Shown piece after piece: positions 45,090 to 54,042 of a stretch of DNA of 64,000 bases (positions are counted from its first letter, which is position 1; the number at the start of each line of letters is the position of its first letter). This DNA is from Bog-756 sp963812525 (GTDB taxonomy: Bacteria; Actinomycetota; Acidimicrobiia; Acidimicrobiales; RAAP-2). The DNA lies in NCBI GenBank assembly GCA_963812525.1, contig CAWEVL010000004.1, forward strand, positions 1-64,000, read 5' to 3'. The notes under the pieces are model-generated. The model was given only the letters and a program-made list of their open reading frames with translations, ran no database searches and was not told where the DNA came from. The translations under genes were made by a program, and so were the position numbers.

Positions 45090-47636
45090 ATGAGCGACAC
45101 GGCACAGACGGGTCGGGAGGGGGGGGTCGACGAGTGGTCGTTGCGCTACGACCGGTACGACCCGTCCTCGGAGGGCAAGCGCGAGACACTTTGCACCCTG
45201 GGCAACGGGTAACTTCGCCACGCGGAGCGGCGCCCGAGTCCACCGCCGGCGACATCCATTACCCGGGTACCTACGTGGCCGGGGTCTTCAACCGGCGGCC
45301 AACCGCGATCGCGGGACGGACCGTGGAGAACGAGAGCATGGTCAACCTCCCCAACTGGCTCCCACTCACCTTCCGTATCGACGACGGGGACTGGTTCGAA
45401 CTCGACCGGGTCGAGGTGCTCGATTTCGAGCAGCGGCTCGATCTTCGTCAGGCCATCCTCATCCGGACGGTGCGGATTCGCGACGCTGCCGGTCGGACGA
45501 CCCGGGTGGCACCAACGCCGGTTCGTGAGCCTCTCCGATCCCCACGTGGCCGGCGTCCAGATGGTGGTTACCGCCGAGAACTGGGCCGGGCTCCTGACCG
45601 TCCGTTCCGGCCTCGACGGGGCGGTGACCAACGCCGGCGTGGCCCGCTACCGGGAGCTGGACGGCGAGCATCTGACTGGTCGAGCGGAACCCGGAGCCGA
45701 GACGGTGGTCCTCCATGCACACACCAACCAGTCGGAGATCCACGTGGCCATCGTGGCCAGAACCCACGTGGTCGGGGCCGAACCGGCCGGGTCGCTCGAC
45801 TACCGGGTGGTGCGTGGGGAGCGGTCCATCGCCCACGAGTGCACCGTTGCAATCGAGCGGGCCGCGTCGGTCGCCGTGGAGAAGGTGGTCACCCTCTTCA
45901 CCTCCCGGGACCGCGCCATCAGCGAGCCCCAGCTCGAGGCGGTCACCTGGCTCGACCGGCTCCCCGAGTTCGAGGAGCTGGTCGACCGCCACGTCCGGGA
46001 GTGGGCCACCGTGTGGGACGAGGCATCCCTGGTGCTCGAGGGCGGCACCCCCAGACCGAGCTGGCCATTCGCCTCCATCTCTTCCACGTTCTCCAGGTCG
46101 TCTCCGCCAACACCCACGACCTCGACGTCGGCCTGCCGGCCCGGGGCCTGCACGGCGAGGCCTACCGGGGCCACGTCTTCTGGGACGAGCTGTTCGTCTT
46201 CCCCTACCTCAACCTGCACCAGCCGCGAACTGACACGCTCGCTCCTCCTGTACCGGTGGCGCCGCTTGCCCGAGGCCCGACAGGCGGCCGCAGACGCCGG
46301 TCGCCGCGGCGCCATGTTCCCGTGGCAGAGCGGCAGCAACGGGCGAGAGGAGACCCAGGTCGTCCACCTGAACCCCCTCTCGGGACGCTGGCTCGACGAC
46401 GCCTCCCACCTCCAGCGGCACGTGAACCTGGCCATCGCCTACAGCTTCTGGAAGTACTTCCAGGCCACAGACGACCTCGAGTTCATGGCTGAGTTCGGGG
46501 CCGAGGTCATCTTCGAGATCAGCCGGTACTGGGCCGATCTGGCTCAGTACGATCCGACCACCGACCGCTACCAGGTGCGGGGGATCATGGGGCCCGACGA
46601 GTATCACGACGGCTATCCGGGAGCCCCTGCACCCGGACTCGACAACAACAGCTATACCAACGTGATGGTGGTGTGGGTCCTGTGTCGGGCCCTCGAGCTC
46701 ATGGACCTGCTGCCCGAGCCCCGGCGGCACGTGCTCCGACAGCGGCTGTCCCTGGGTGACGAGGAGCTGGGTCGGTGGGAGGCGGTCAGCCGCAAGATCC
46801 GGATCGCCTTCCACCACGACGGCATCCTCAGCCAGTTCGATGGGTACGAGGACCTCGCCGAGCTGGACTGGGGAAGGTACCGCCGGCAGTACGACGACAT
46901 CTCCCGACTGGACCGGATCCTCGAGGGCGAGGGCGACACCACCAACGCCTACAAGGTCTCCAAGCAGGCCGATGTGCTCATGCTGCTCTACCTCCTCTCG
47001 GCCGAGGAGCTCGATGGGGTGCTCGAGCGGCTGGGCTACGACATCGATCCCGAGGTCGTCCCCCGTACCATCGGGTACTACCTGGCCCGGACGTGCCACG
47101 GCTCGACCCTCAGCCGGGTGGTCCATGCGTGGGTGCTGGCCAGGTCGGACCGCGAGGTGTCGTGGCACCTGTTCGAGGAGGCGCTGCAGGGCGACCTCAA
47201 CGACGCCCAGCGGGGAACCACCGCGGAGGGGATCCATCTCGGGGCCATGGCCGGCACGGTGGACCTGCTGTTCCGTTGCTACCTGGGGATCCACACCGCG
47301 GGTGGCGTCCTCTGGTTCGACCCCCACCTGCCCGCCGAGATCGGCCGGATGGAGCTCAGTCTGCAGTACCGGTCCCAGCGCATGGACCTGACGGTGACCG
47401 GTCGGGAGCTCACCGTCGAGGCGGGCCGCGGCAGCCGCCACTCGGTCCGGGTGGGGTCGGGGGACGAGATCGTCGAACTCCACCCGGGCGACCAGTGGTA
47501 CCTCGAGCTCTCGAGCCGGCTCGTCCCGAAGTGGCGTACGACCGCGAGGCCGTGCAACCCGAGCGCCGTTGCGAGTCCGCCCTGTCCGCTTGCTACGATG
47601 CTGGGGATTTCGTCGGACCGGCCGACGCTCCACTGA
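45090..47636 (+). CDS. GH65 glycoside hydrolase/phosphorylase (frameshifted)
   Basis: About 850 residues, trehalose/kojibiose/maltose phosphorylase family. Conserved start (WSLRYDRYDP...GKRETLCTLGNG, then Y-F-A-T-R), NLPNWLPLTF, then HVFWDELFVFPYLNL, the catalytic-acid region GIMGPDEYHDGYPG, KQADVLMLLYLLS and GIHLGAMAGTVDLL. Frame changes near 45210 (an extra A in GGGTAACTTC), 45515, 46050 and 46225 break it; the pieces join perfectly. With the HAD domain it would process disaccharides phosphorolytically. The present C-terminus ends about 30 residues beyond family similarity, so another small shift near 47540 is possible. Confidence 0.85.
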
Positions 47637-47640
47637 CCGA

Positions 47641-47668
47641 CCCCAAGGCAGAAGGTTCGGCCTTGGGG
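47641..47668. terminator. Hairpin terminator between GH65 and CBS genes
   Basis: CCCCAAGGC (47641-47649) pairs perfectly with GCCTTGGGG (47660-47668) around a 10-base loop, five bases after the GH65 stop, between convergent genes. Confidence 0.6.
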
Positions 47669-47754
47669 GGCCTCTCGAAGTCCGACATCGGGCACCGAGC
47701 GGCGGCGAGCGCCCGCGCGGAGCCCCATCCCCATCGGCACCCCGGGCCCGACGG

Positions 47755-48203
47755 CTACTGCTCGGCCAGTGTGGCGTGCGGTTCGGGGTGTCCGAAGATC
47801 ACCTCACCGGTGATGGGTCGGACCACGGCGGTCAGGTCGGCGACGGTGTTCACCAGCAGGTCGTCCACGGCCAGCAGTCCGACAAACCGGCCGGCATCCA
47901 CCAACGGGAGGCGGCGCACGGCATGCCGCTCGAACAGGTGCACGGCCCGCGTGGGGGACGCGTCGGCGTCCAGCACCACGGGGTCGACGGTCATCACACT
48001 GTCGACCCGGGCATCGTCGGGGAGGCCCCGCGCCAAGAGTCGGACCACCAGGTCCCGATCGGTCACGATCCCGATGGGCCGTTCCCCATCGACCACCACC
48101 ACCGCCCCGACCACCCTCTCGTCCATTACTCGTGCCACCTCGCGGACCGTGTCTCGGGACCGACCGAGACCGGCTCCTTCCGGGTCAGATGCCTCACCTG
48201 CAT
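47755..48203 (-). CDS. CBS-pair protein, Hrp1/Rv2626c-like (one frameshift)
   Basis: About 149 residues consisting of two CBS domains: VMDERVVGAVVVVDGERPIGIVTDRDLV and DASPTRAVHLFERHAVRRLPLVDAGRFVGLLAVDDLL. This is the size and arrangement of Rv2626c (Hrp1), a DosR-regulon protein. The ATG at 48203 (MQVRHLT) has AAAGGAG close upstream, but its frame is broken near 48160, where one G seems missing in GAGAC. The downstream frame continues as DTVREVARV. Probably a sequence error. Box G lies 125 bases upstream. Confidence 0.82.
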
Positions 48204-48327
48204 GGCAACTCCTTTCTGCACACCACGGCCACGGTGGCCTGCACAGCACGGACACGGTGGGCGGCCGACCGTCGAGGCGGCACCACCGATCCTCTCTCCA
48301 TGGTCGATCGGCGACCGGGCACGGGCT

Positions 48328-48342
48328 AGGGCCGATGGTCAC
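48328..48342 (-). promoter_or_regulatory. DosR-like 15-bp box G
   Basis: Minus strand GTGACCATCGGCCCT, identical to box F. It lies 125 bases before the CBS-pair ATG. In the 683-base gap 48204-48886 this is the only feature I can support; the open frames there (for example one at 48565) look non-coding. Confidence 0.65.
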
Positions 48343-48886
48343 TTCGCCCGGCCGCCGTCTGCGCCCCCGCAGGATGCGGGTGGTGTCCGTGACCACTGTG
48401 ACGGTGCCAGTCTCTCCGGACCACACCGGCACCGTGGTGGACCTCTCCGCCGGGACGCCGGTACCCCGAGCTCAGGGCCATCCTGCAGCCGGGACGCCCG
48501 GCGCCCGCTCCCTGCCGGTTGAGCCGGCACGATCCAGCTCGCTGCGCGGGCTTGCTACGATGGCGTGATCGGACCCGCCTCGGCGCGCGGCCGGTGTCCG
48601 CACGACCGAAGGTGGTACACGATGGCATCGACTGACACAGGAGTGACCATGCTCTCCGTTGTGCTCGTCGACCCGTGCGTGACCGTCGGTCGGAGCCTCG
48701 GGGCCGCGGCGCTCCGAATCCCCCAGCCCGCGCTAGGCCCGGGTCGGCACGCCGACCCCACCGAGCGCCGGCCGCACCGGCTCACCCTCCGGCCATCGCC
48801 GATGCCCGGCCCGCCCCATACTCCCCCGGTCCTCGGGCCGCCCGGCCCCGCACCCCCGGGACGCCGCTCACGGCAAGGAAGCCACC

Positions 48887-50728
48887 ATGGCTGAACTCTC
48901 CGATTTCCCCTCCGCGTCCGCCAAGGACACCATCGCCTTCTGCTGGGAGCAGGTCGAAGGCCACAAGCGCCAGCTGGTCGCCTCCTGGGTGGTGATGGTG
49001 CTGGCCGTCGTGGTGGCCGACATCGTCTGCCCGCTGATCTTCGCGTCCATCCTCGAGCCGGGTGGCCGTCCCTGCCCGACCGGCGGTGGCCGGGCGAGTG
49101 GCGCACCTTCGGGCCCGCTGCTGCTGGCCTACGGCGTCGCCGGCCTGGTCGGCCATGGCCTGTGGCGGGTGGCGGGCTGGCTGGAGTGGGGAGCCTGCGT
49201 CCGGTCCTTCGCCGCCGGCCTCAACAACGGCTACGCCCACCTGCTCGAGCTCAGCTACCGCTGGCACATGGACCATCCGGCCGGCGAGGTCATCTCGTCG
49301 CTCGGCAACTTCTCGTGGGCCTTCGTCGAGATGGTCGACGTGGCCTCGTGGGGGCTGCTGCCCGGTGGCCGTCGTGGTCCTGTCGGCCATCGTGCGTGCT
49401 GGCCGTCTTCGCCTGGCCCGCCGCCCTGGCCCTGCTGGTGATGGTGGGCGGGTTCGTCTGCGTCATCGTCCGGCGCCTCCGCCTGGTGCGGGAGGCGTCG
49501 CAGGCGTTCGAGGACCACCACTCGAAGGCCACCGGCGTGGTGGCCGACACCGTGACCAACCTGATGGCCGTGCGGACCGCGGCCGCCGAGCCCCAGGAGC
49601 GCGGGCGGGTCGAGGACCTGATGCGCCAGTCGGTCGACGCCGACCTCCGGGCCCGCTCCATCTTCATGCGCACCCAGCTCGCAGCTGGAGACCTCCATCG
49701 TGGTCGGCACCCTGCTGGCCCTGATCGCCGGCACGACCATGGCCGTCCACCACTGGGCCTCGACCGCCGCGCTCTACCTGATCCTCTACTACTCGGCCCA
49801 GGTGGCCCTCAGCCTGCAGCAGTCCTTCGAGCATCTGCGGTCCTTCGCCCGCTCACTGGGCCGCGCGGCCAAGTTCACCGCCATCGCCGGTGGCGCCGTC
49901 GAGATCACCGACCGGCGCCGGGGCCGGGTGCCTCCGGGTGCCCCGGGGCGGCGTGGACTTCCGCCGGGTCGGGTTCGGCTACCGGTCCGGCAGCGCCGCT
50001 GTTCGACGAGCTGACCCTCTCCGTCCGCCCGGGCGAGCACGTGGCCCTGGTCGGCCCGTCGGGGTCGGGGAAGTCCACGCTGTCCAAGCTCCTGCTCCGC
50101 TTCATGGACGTGGACGAGCGGCGGCATCCTCGTCGACGGCCAGGACATCCGGGACGTCACCCTGGCCTCCCTGCGCCGTCAGGTCTCCTACGTGCCCCAG
50201 GATCCCCAGCTGCTGCACCGGACCATCGCCGAGAACATCTGCTACGGGCTGGGGCCCGACGCGGACCGGGACGACGGCCGGTCCGCCGGCCGGCGTGGAC
50301 TACGAGCTCGTCCACCAGGTGGGCAAGGCCGCCCACGTCGAGGAGTTCGTCTACGCCCTGCCCGACGGGTACGACACCATGGTGGGTGAACGGGGCCTCA
50401 AGCTGTCGGGCGGCCAGCGCCAGCGGGTGGCCATCGCCCAGGCCATGGCCAAGCACGCCCCGATCCTGGTGCTGGACGAGGCCACCTCGGCGCTGGACTC
50501 CGAATCGGAGCACCTGGTCCAGGAGGCGCTGTGGCGGCTGATGGAGCACTCCACCGCCCTGGTCATCGCCCACCGCCTCTCCACCATCGCCCACATGGAC
50601 CGGATCGTGGTCCTCGACCAGGGGCCATCGTCGAGGAGGGGACCCACCGCGAGCTGCTGGGCGACGGTGGGGACGGCCTCTACGGGCGGCTGTGGCACCA
50701 CCAGTCGGGCGGGTTCCTGGTCGAGTGA
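48887..50728 (+). CDS. ABC transporter, fused permease/ATPase (heavily frameshifted)
   Basis: About 610 residues after repair: a six-helix type I exporter domain (WVVMVLAVVVADIVCPLIFA; YLILYYSAQVALSL) and a C-terminal ATPase. Walker A VGPSGSGKSTLSKL, Q-loop YVPQDPQLLHRTIAENI, signature KLSGGQRQRVAIAQ and Walker B ILVLDEATSALDSE are visible, then H-loop IAHRLSTIA. At least seven frame changes (about 49365, 49685, 49920, 49990, 50125, 50285, 50625) fall between intact motifs, so sequence errors are the likely cause. Exporters of this type move lipids, peptides or drugs; the substrate is unknown. The conserved Gly in the coupling region YRWHMDHPAGEVISSLG is retained. Confidence 0.8.
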
Positions 50729-50816
50729 GCAGGCCGGGGCCGGCCGCCGGCCCGCCGTGTCGACTCGTCCCCACGCAACGTGGTCACCCGTCCGTCCGGA
50801 CCCCCGGAGGGGTAGC

Positions 50817-52435
50817 GTGAGGCCGGTGAGGGACGACGCCAACCCCACGCCCGAGCCGGACGCCCGAGCCCGGATGAGTCGCCGGACCCTGTTGGGCGGG
50901 GCGGCGGCCACCGGCCTGGCCGCCGTCGGGCTCGGCGCCGCCGTGGGCAGCGAGTCGTACGCGGCGGCGGCCACCGGGCTCGGACCCGGCGGCTCGATCC
51001 TCCCGCCCGGGTCCCTGCCCTACCCGCACCTGCCGGCGGGTATCGACACGCTGCCCCAGATCGAGCACATCGTGGTGATCATGATGGAGAACCACAGCTT
51101 CGACGACCACCTGGGCACACTCGGCCGCGGCGACGGGCTGACCCCGGGCCACGACGGCCGCCCGGTCAACTACAGCCCCGACCCGGCCGGGGGCTTCGTC
51201 CGCTCGTTCCACAACCCCAACACCTGCGGCGAGGCCGACTCCGGCATCGGCCAGGACTGGAACAAGTCCCACACGAGCTGGGCCAACGGCACCAACCAGG
51301 GGTTCGTGGCCGCCTGCGGCGGGGCCTCGATGGGCTACTGGAACGCCGACGACCTGCCCTTCTACCACTCCATGGCCCGCAAGTTCCCCATCGGGGACCG
51401 CTACTTCTGCTCAGTCATGGCCCAGACCTACCCCAATCGCCGGTTTCTCATCGCCGGCACCGCCCTCGGGAACATCAGCACCGACGCCTCCGGCATCTCC
51501 AAGGTCGACGCCCCCAACGGGACCATCTTCGACCGGCTCAACCAGTACGGCATCTCGTGGAAGGACTACTACCCCGAGCTCCCCACCTGTGCCCTGTTCG
51601 TGCCGGTGTTCCTGAACAATCCCGACAAGGTGGTCCACGTCCCCCAGTTCTTCATCGACGCCGCCGCGGGCAACCTGCCGGCGTTCAGCCTGATCGACCC
51701 GTACACCAATACTCCGAGGAGAACGGGGACATCACGGTGGGGGAGGCCTACGCCGCCTTGTTCATCGATGCCGTGATGCAGGGTCCGGCGTGGGACAAGA
51801 CCGCGCTCATCTGGGTCTACGACGAGCACGGAGGGTGGTACGACCATGTGCCACCCAAGCGGGCCGTCAAGCCGGACAACGTGCCGCCTGACCTGCTGGC
51901 CGGCGACCTGCCCGGCGCCTACAACTTCACCGGCTTCCGGGTGCCCTGCTGCGTGGTGTCCCCCTGGGCCAAGAAGGCCTACGTCTCCCACCAGACCTTC
52001 GACCACACCTCGATCCTCAAGCTGATCGAGACCAAGTGGAACCTGCCCGCCCTGACCTATCGGGATGCCAACGCCCACAACATGCTGGACTTCTTCGACT
52101 TCGACGCCAAACGACCGCCCTTCGCCGAGCCGCCCGCCCTCCGGGCGCCGAGGAACCCGTTCTCCAGCCCGGCCGCCCTGCCGCCCAACTCGCTGTCCGC
52201 CCAGGACCTGGCCCTGTTCCATCCCATCTGCACCGACCTGCCCGCCGGGTCGCTCCCGCCCGGCCGCGCCACCATCCCGTCGCCGCCGACCGACGCCGAC
52301 GCCCTGCTGGCCGCCCAGCAGCGGGCCATCGGTCGCCAGATCCGGGCCCAGGACGCCGCACTGGCCACGGCGGCGGCCGGCGCGGCCTCCCCTTCCGGTC
52401 GGACCACCGGGCGCGCCCGCCGGGGCCGCCACTGA
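50817..52435 (+). CDS. Tat-exported phosphoesterase (phospholipase C/acid phosphatase family), one frameshift
   Basis: About 540 residues. Twin-arginine signal MSRRTLLGGAAATGLAAVGL (Arg22/23 of the GTG-start reading). Catalytic-domain motifs: HIVVIMMENHSFDDHLGTL (metal/nucleophile region), GDRYFCSVMAQTYPNRRFL and LIWVYDEHGGWYDHVPP, the signature of the AcpA/PlcC-type phosphoesterase family. One frame break near 51710 (TNTPRR versus QYSEENGDI) is needed. The enzyme acts outside the membrane on phospholipids or phosphomonoesters. The C-terminal 60 residues are Ala/Ser-rich. A GGAGGGG lies just before the GTG. Confidence 0.82.
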
Positions 52436-52450
52436 CCGTCGGCCCCCGGG

Positions 52451-52478
52451 TTGACTATTACGTCTGACGTAGTAATGT
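52451..52478 (+). promoter_or_regulatory. PadR promoter-operator, probably leaderless
   Basis: TTGACT (52451-52456) and TAATGT (52473-52478) are spaced 16 bases. An 11-base palindrome ACGTC-T-GACGT (52460-52470) fills the spacer. The -10 ends 6 bases before the ATG, so the transcript is probably leaderless and probably self-repressed by PadR. Confidence 0.65.
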
Positions 52479-52484
52479 ACCGGG

Positions 52485-52865
52485 ATGGCGCAAAGCGACC
52501 CGAAGACCGAGGGCGCCCTGGGTCGGCCCAACGAGCCGGCCGTCCTCATCCTCACCAGCCTGGCCTCGGGGTCGAAGCACGGCTATGCCCTGACCCGGGA
52601 CATCGAGGCGTTCGCCGGCGTGGCGCTCGGGCCGGGCACGTTGTACGGCGCCATCACCCGGCTGGAGGAGCGCGGCCTCATCGAGCCCGTCGGGGACGAG
52701 CCGCGGCGGCGCCCGTACCGGATCACCGCCACCGGCCGGGCGGCACTGACCGAGGCGGTGCGGGACATGCGGGCCCTGGCCGACGCCGGTGCGGCCAGGC
52801 TCGGGCTCACCGACCTGCTGGGCCGAGGCGCCGCCCCGCCTGCCCGCCCGGGGTGGACGGCATGA
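52485..52865 (+). CDS. PadR-family transcriptional regulator
   Basis: 126 residues. Winged-helix core AVLILTSLASGSKHGYALTRDIEAFAGVALGPGTLYGAITRLEERGLIEPV, followed by RRPYRITATGRAALTE and a helical C-terminus. PadR proteins repress neighbouring membrane-protein or efflux genes. A palindrome overlaps its promoter and no ribosome-binding site is visible. Its stop overlaps the next ATG by four bases (ATGA). Confidence 0.9.
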   Translation: MAQSDPKTEGALGRPNEPAVLILTSLASGSKHGYALTRDIEAFAGVALGPGTLYGAITRLEERGLIEPVGDEPRRRPYRITATGRAALTEAVRDMRALADAGAARLGLTDLLGRGAAPPARPGWTA

Positions 52866-53815
52866 GGCGGCGCGGACGCTACGGCGCGGTCCTCCGCTGG
52901 TACCCGGCATCGTGGCGCGCCCGGTACGGCGACGAGTTGGAGGCCCTCCTCGAGGACACCTACGGCGACGGTGGCCTACCCGTCGGGACCCGCCTGGCGC
53001 TGATGCGGTCCGGGACCGTCGAGCGTCTGCGCCGGTGCGGGTTGGGCCGGGGTGCCGGGGCCCACGCACGGGTGCGCTCCGGCTCGCTCATGGTGCTGGC
53101 GGCGTGGGCGCTGGTCGTGGTGGGCGGGTCGGTGTTCGCCAAGACCGCCGAGCACTGGGACGGGGTGACCCCGCCGGCCGACCGGTCACTTCCCGCGGCC
53201 GGCTATGCCGCCGTGCTCGGGGCCGCCCTGGCCGGGGCGGCGGCCGTGGTGTTGGCCGCCTCCCTCTGCCTCCCCTCCTTCGTCCGCGGGATGCAGCGGG
53301 GTGGATGGGTCCGGATCCGGCGGCCCACGGTGCGGGCCGCCGTCATCACCGTCCTCACCGGGCTGACCGGGCTGGGTGCGGTGGTGTGGGCCCACCACCT
53401 CGACGGGCCCCAGCGCAACGGGTCCTTCTGGCCGTACACCGTCGTCGCCCTCGTCGGCGCGGCCCTGGTGGCGGCCATGCTCGCCTCATGGGTCCTCGTC
53501 GCCGTGGCCACCGTGGTCGAGTTGCCGCTTCCCGACCGGGTGCTGCAGGCATGCGGGGTGCTGTCGGTGCTGGTGGCCCTGGCCATCGCCGTGGTACTCG
53601 GGGGCACCCTCACCTGGTGGTGGAGCGTGGCCGCCCATGCCCCGTGGTTCCTCGACGGGGGACCGGAACGGCCCGCGGCCGGCACGCCGGTCCCCGCCCC
53701 GCTGGCCGCGGCGTCGCTGCTGATGGTGCTCGGCCTGGCCCTGGCCTCCGGCGGGGCCTGGCGCGTGGTCCGGTCCCTGCCCGCCCTGGTGCGCCACCGG
53801 ACCGACGCCGGCTGA
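52862..53815 (+). CDS. Hypothetical membrane protein cotranscribed with PadR
   Basis: 317 residues. The N-terminal cytoplasmic segment has LRWYPASWRARYGDELEALLEDTYGD, a motif seen in many PadR-linked membrane proteins. About six hydrophobic helices follow (SLMVLAAWALVVVGGSVFA; GYAAVLGAALAGAAAVVLAA; and others). ATGA overlap with padR suggests the pair is one regulatory unit in which PadR controls this protein. Function unknown. Confidence 0.75.
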   Translation: MRRRGRYGAVLRWYPASWRARYGDELEALLEDTYGDGGLPVGTRLALMRSGTVERLRRCGLGRGAGAHARVRSGSLMVLAAWALVVVGGSVFAKTAEHWDGVTPPADRSLPAAGYAAVLGAALAGAAAVVLAASLCLPSFVRGMQRGGWVRIRRPTVRAAVITVLTGLTGLGAVVWAHHLDGPQRNGSFWPYTVVALVGAALVAAMLASWVLVAVATVVELPLPDRVLQACGVLSVLVALAIAVVLGGTLTWWWSVAAHAPWFLDGGPERPAAGTPVPAPLAAASLLMVLGLALASGGAWRVVRSLPALVRHRTDAG

Positions 53816-54042
53816 CGGCCCGGTCAGGCCGTGGTCCCCCAGTCGCTTGACCGTGCCCCGCTCCTGGGTGGGCATGGTCCGGACCGGGGCCAGGGGTAGG
53901 GGGTCGGCGTGGCGTCCACCTCCACCGGGTTGCCCGTATCACAGCCCATGGCCTCCACCGAGGCGGTGGTGTCCTGGGTGGTGGAGGGCAGCCTCGGAGG
54001 GCTGGCGTCGGCCGATCCCCAGGCGCGGGCCGGAGCCGGCGG

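Noticed and set aside
48140..48160. Further box-like GGGACCGACCGAG match
   Set aside because: It lies within the CBS coding sequence and fits the 15-bp consensus poorly in its second half.
48565..48894. Possible 109-residue gene in the gap before the ABC exporter
   Set aside because: Pro/Arg/Gly-rich sequence with no ribosome-binding site or motif; probably non-coding.
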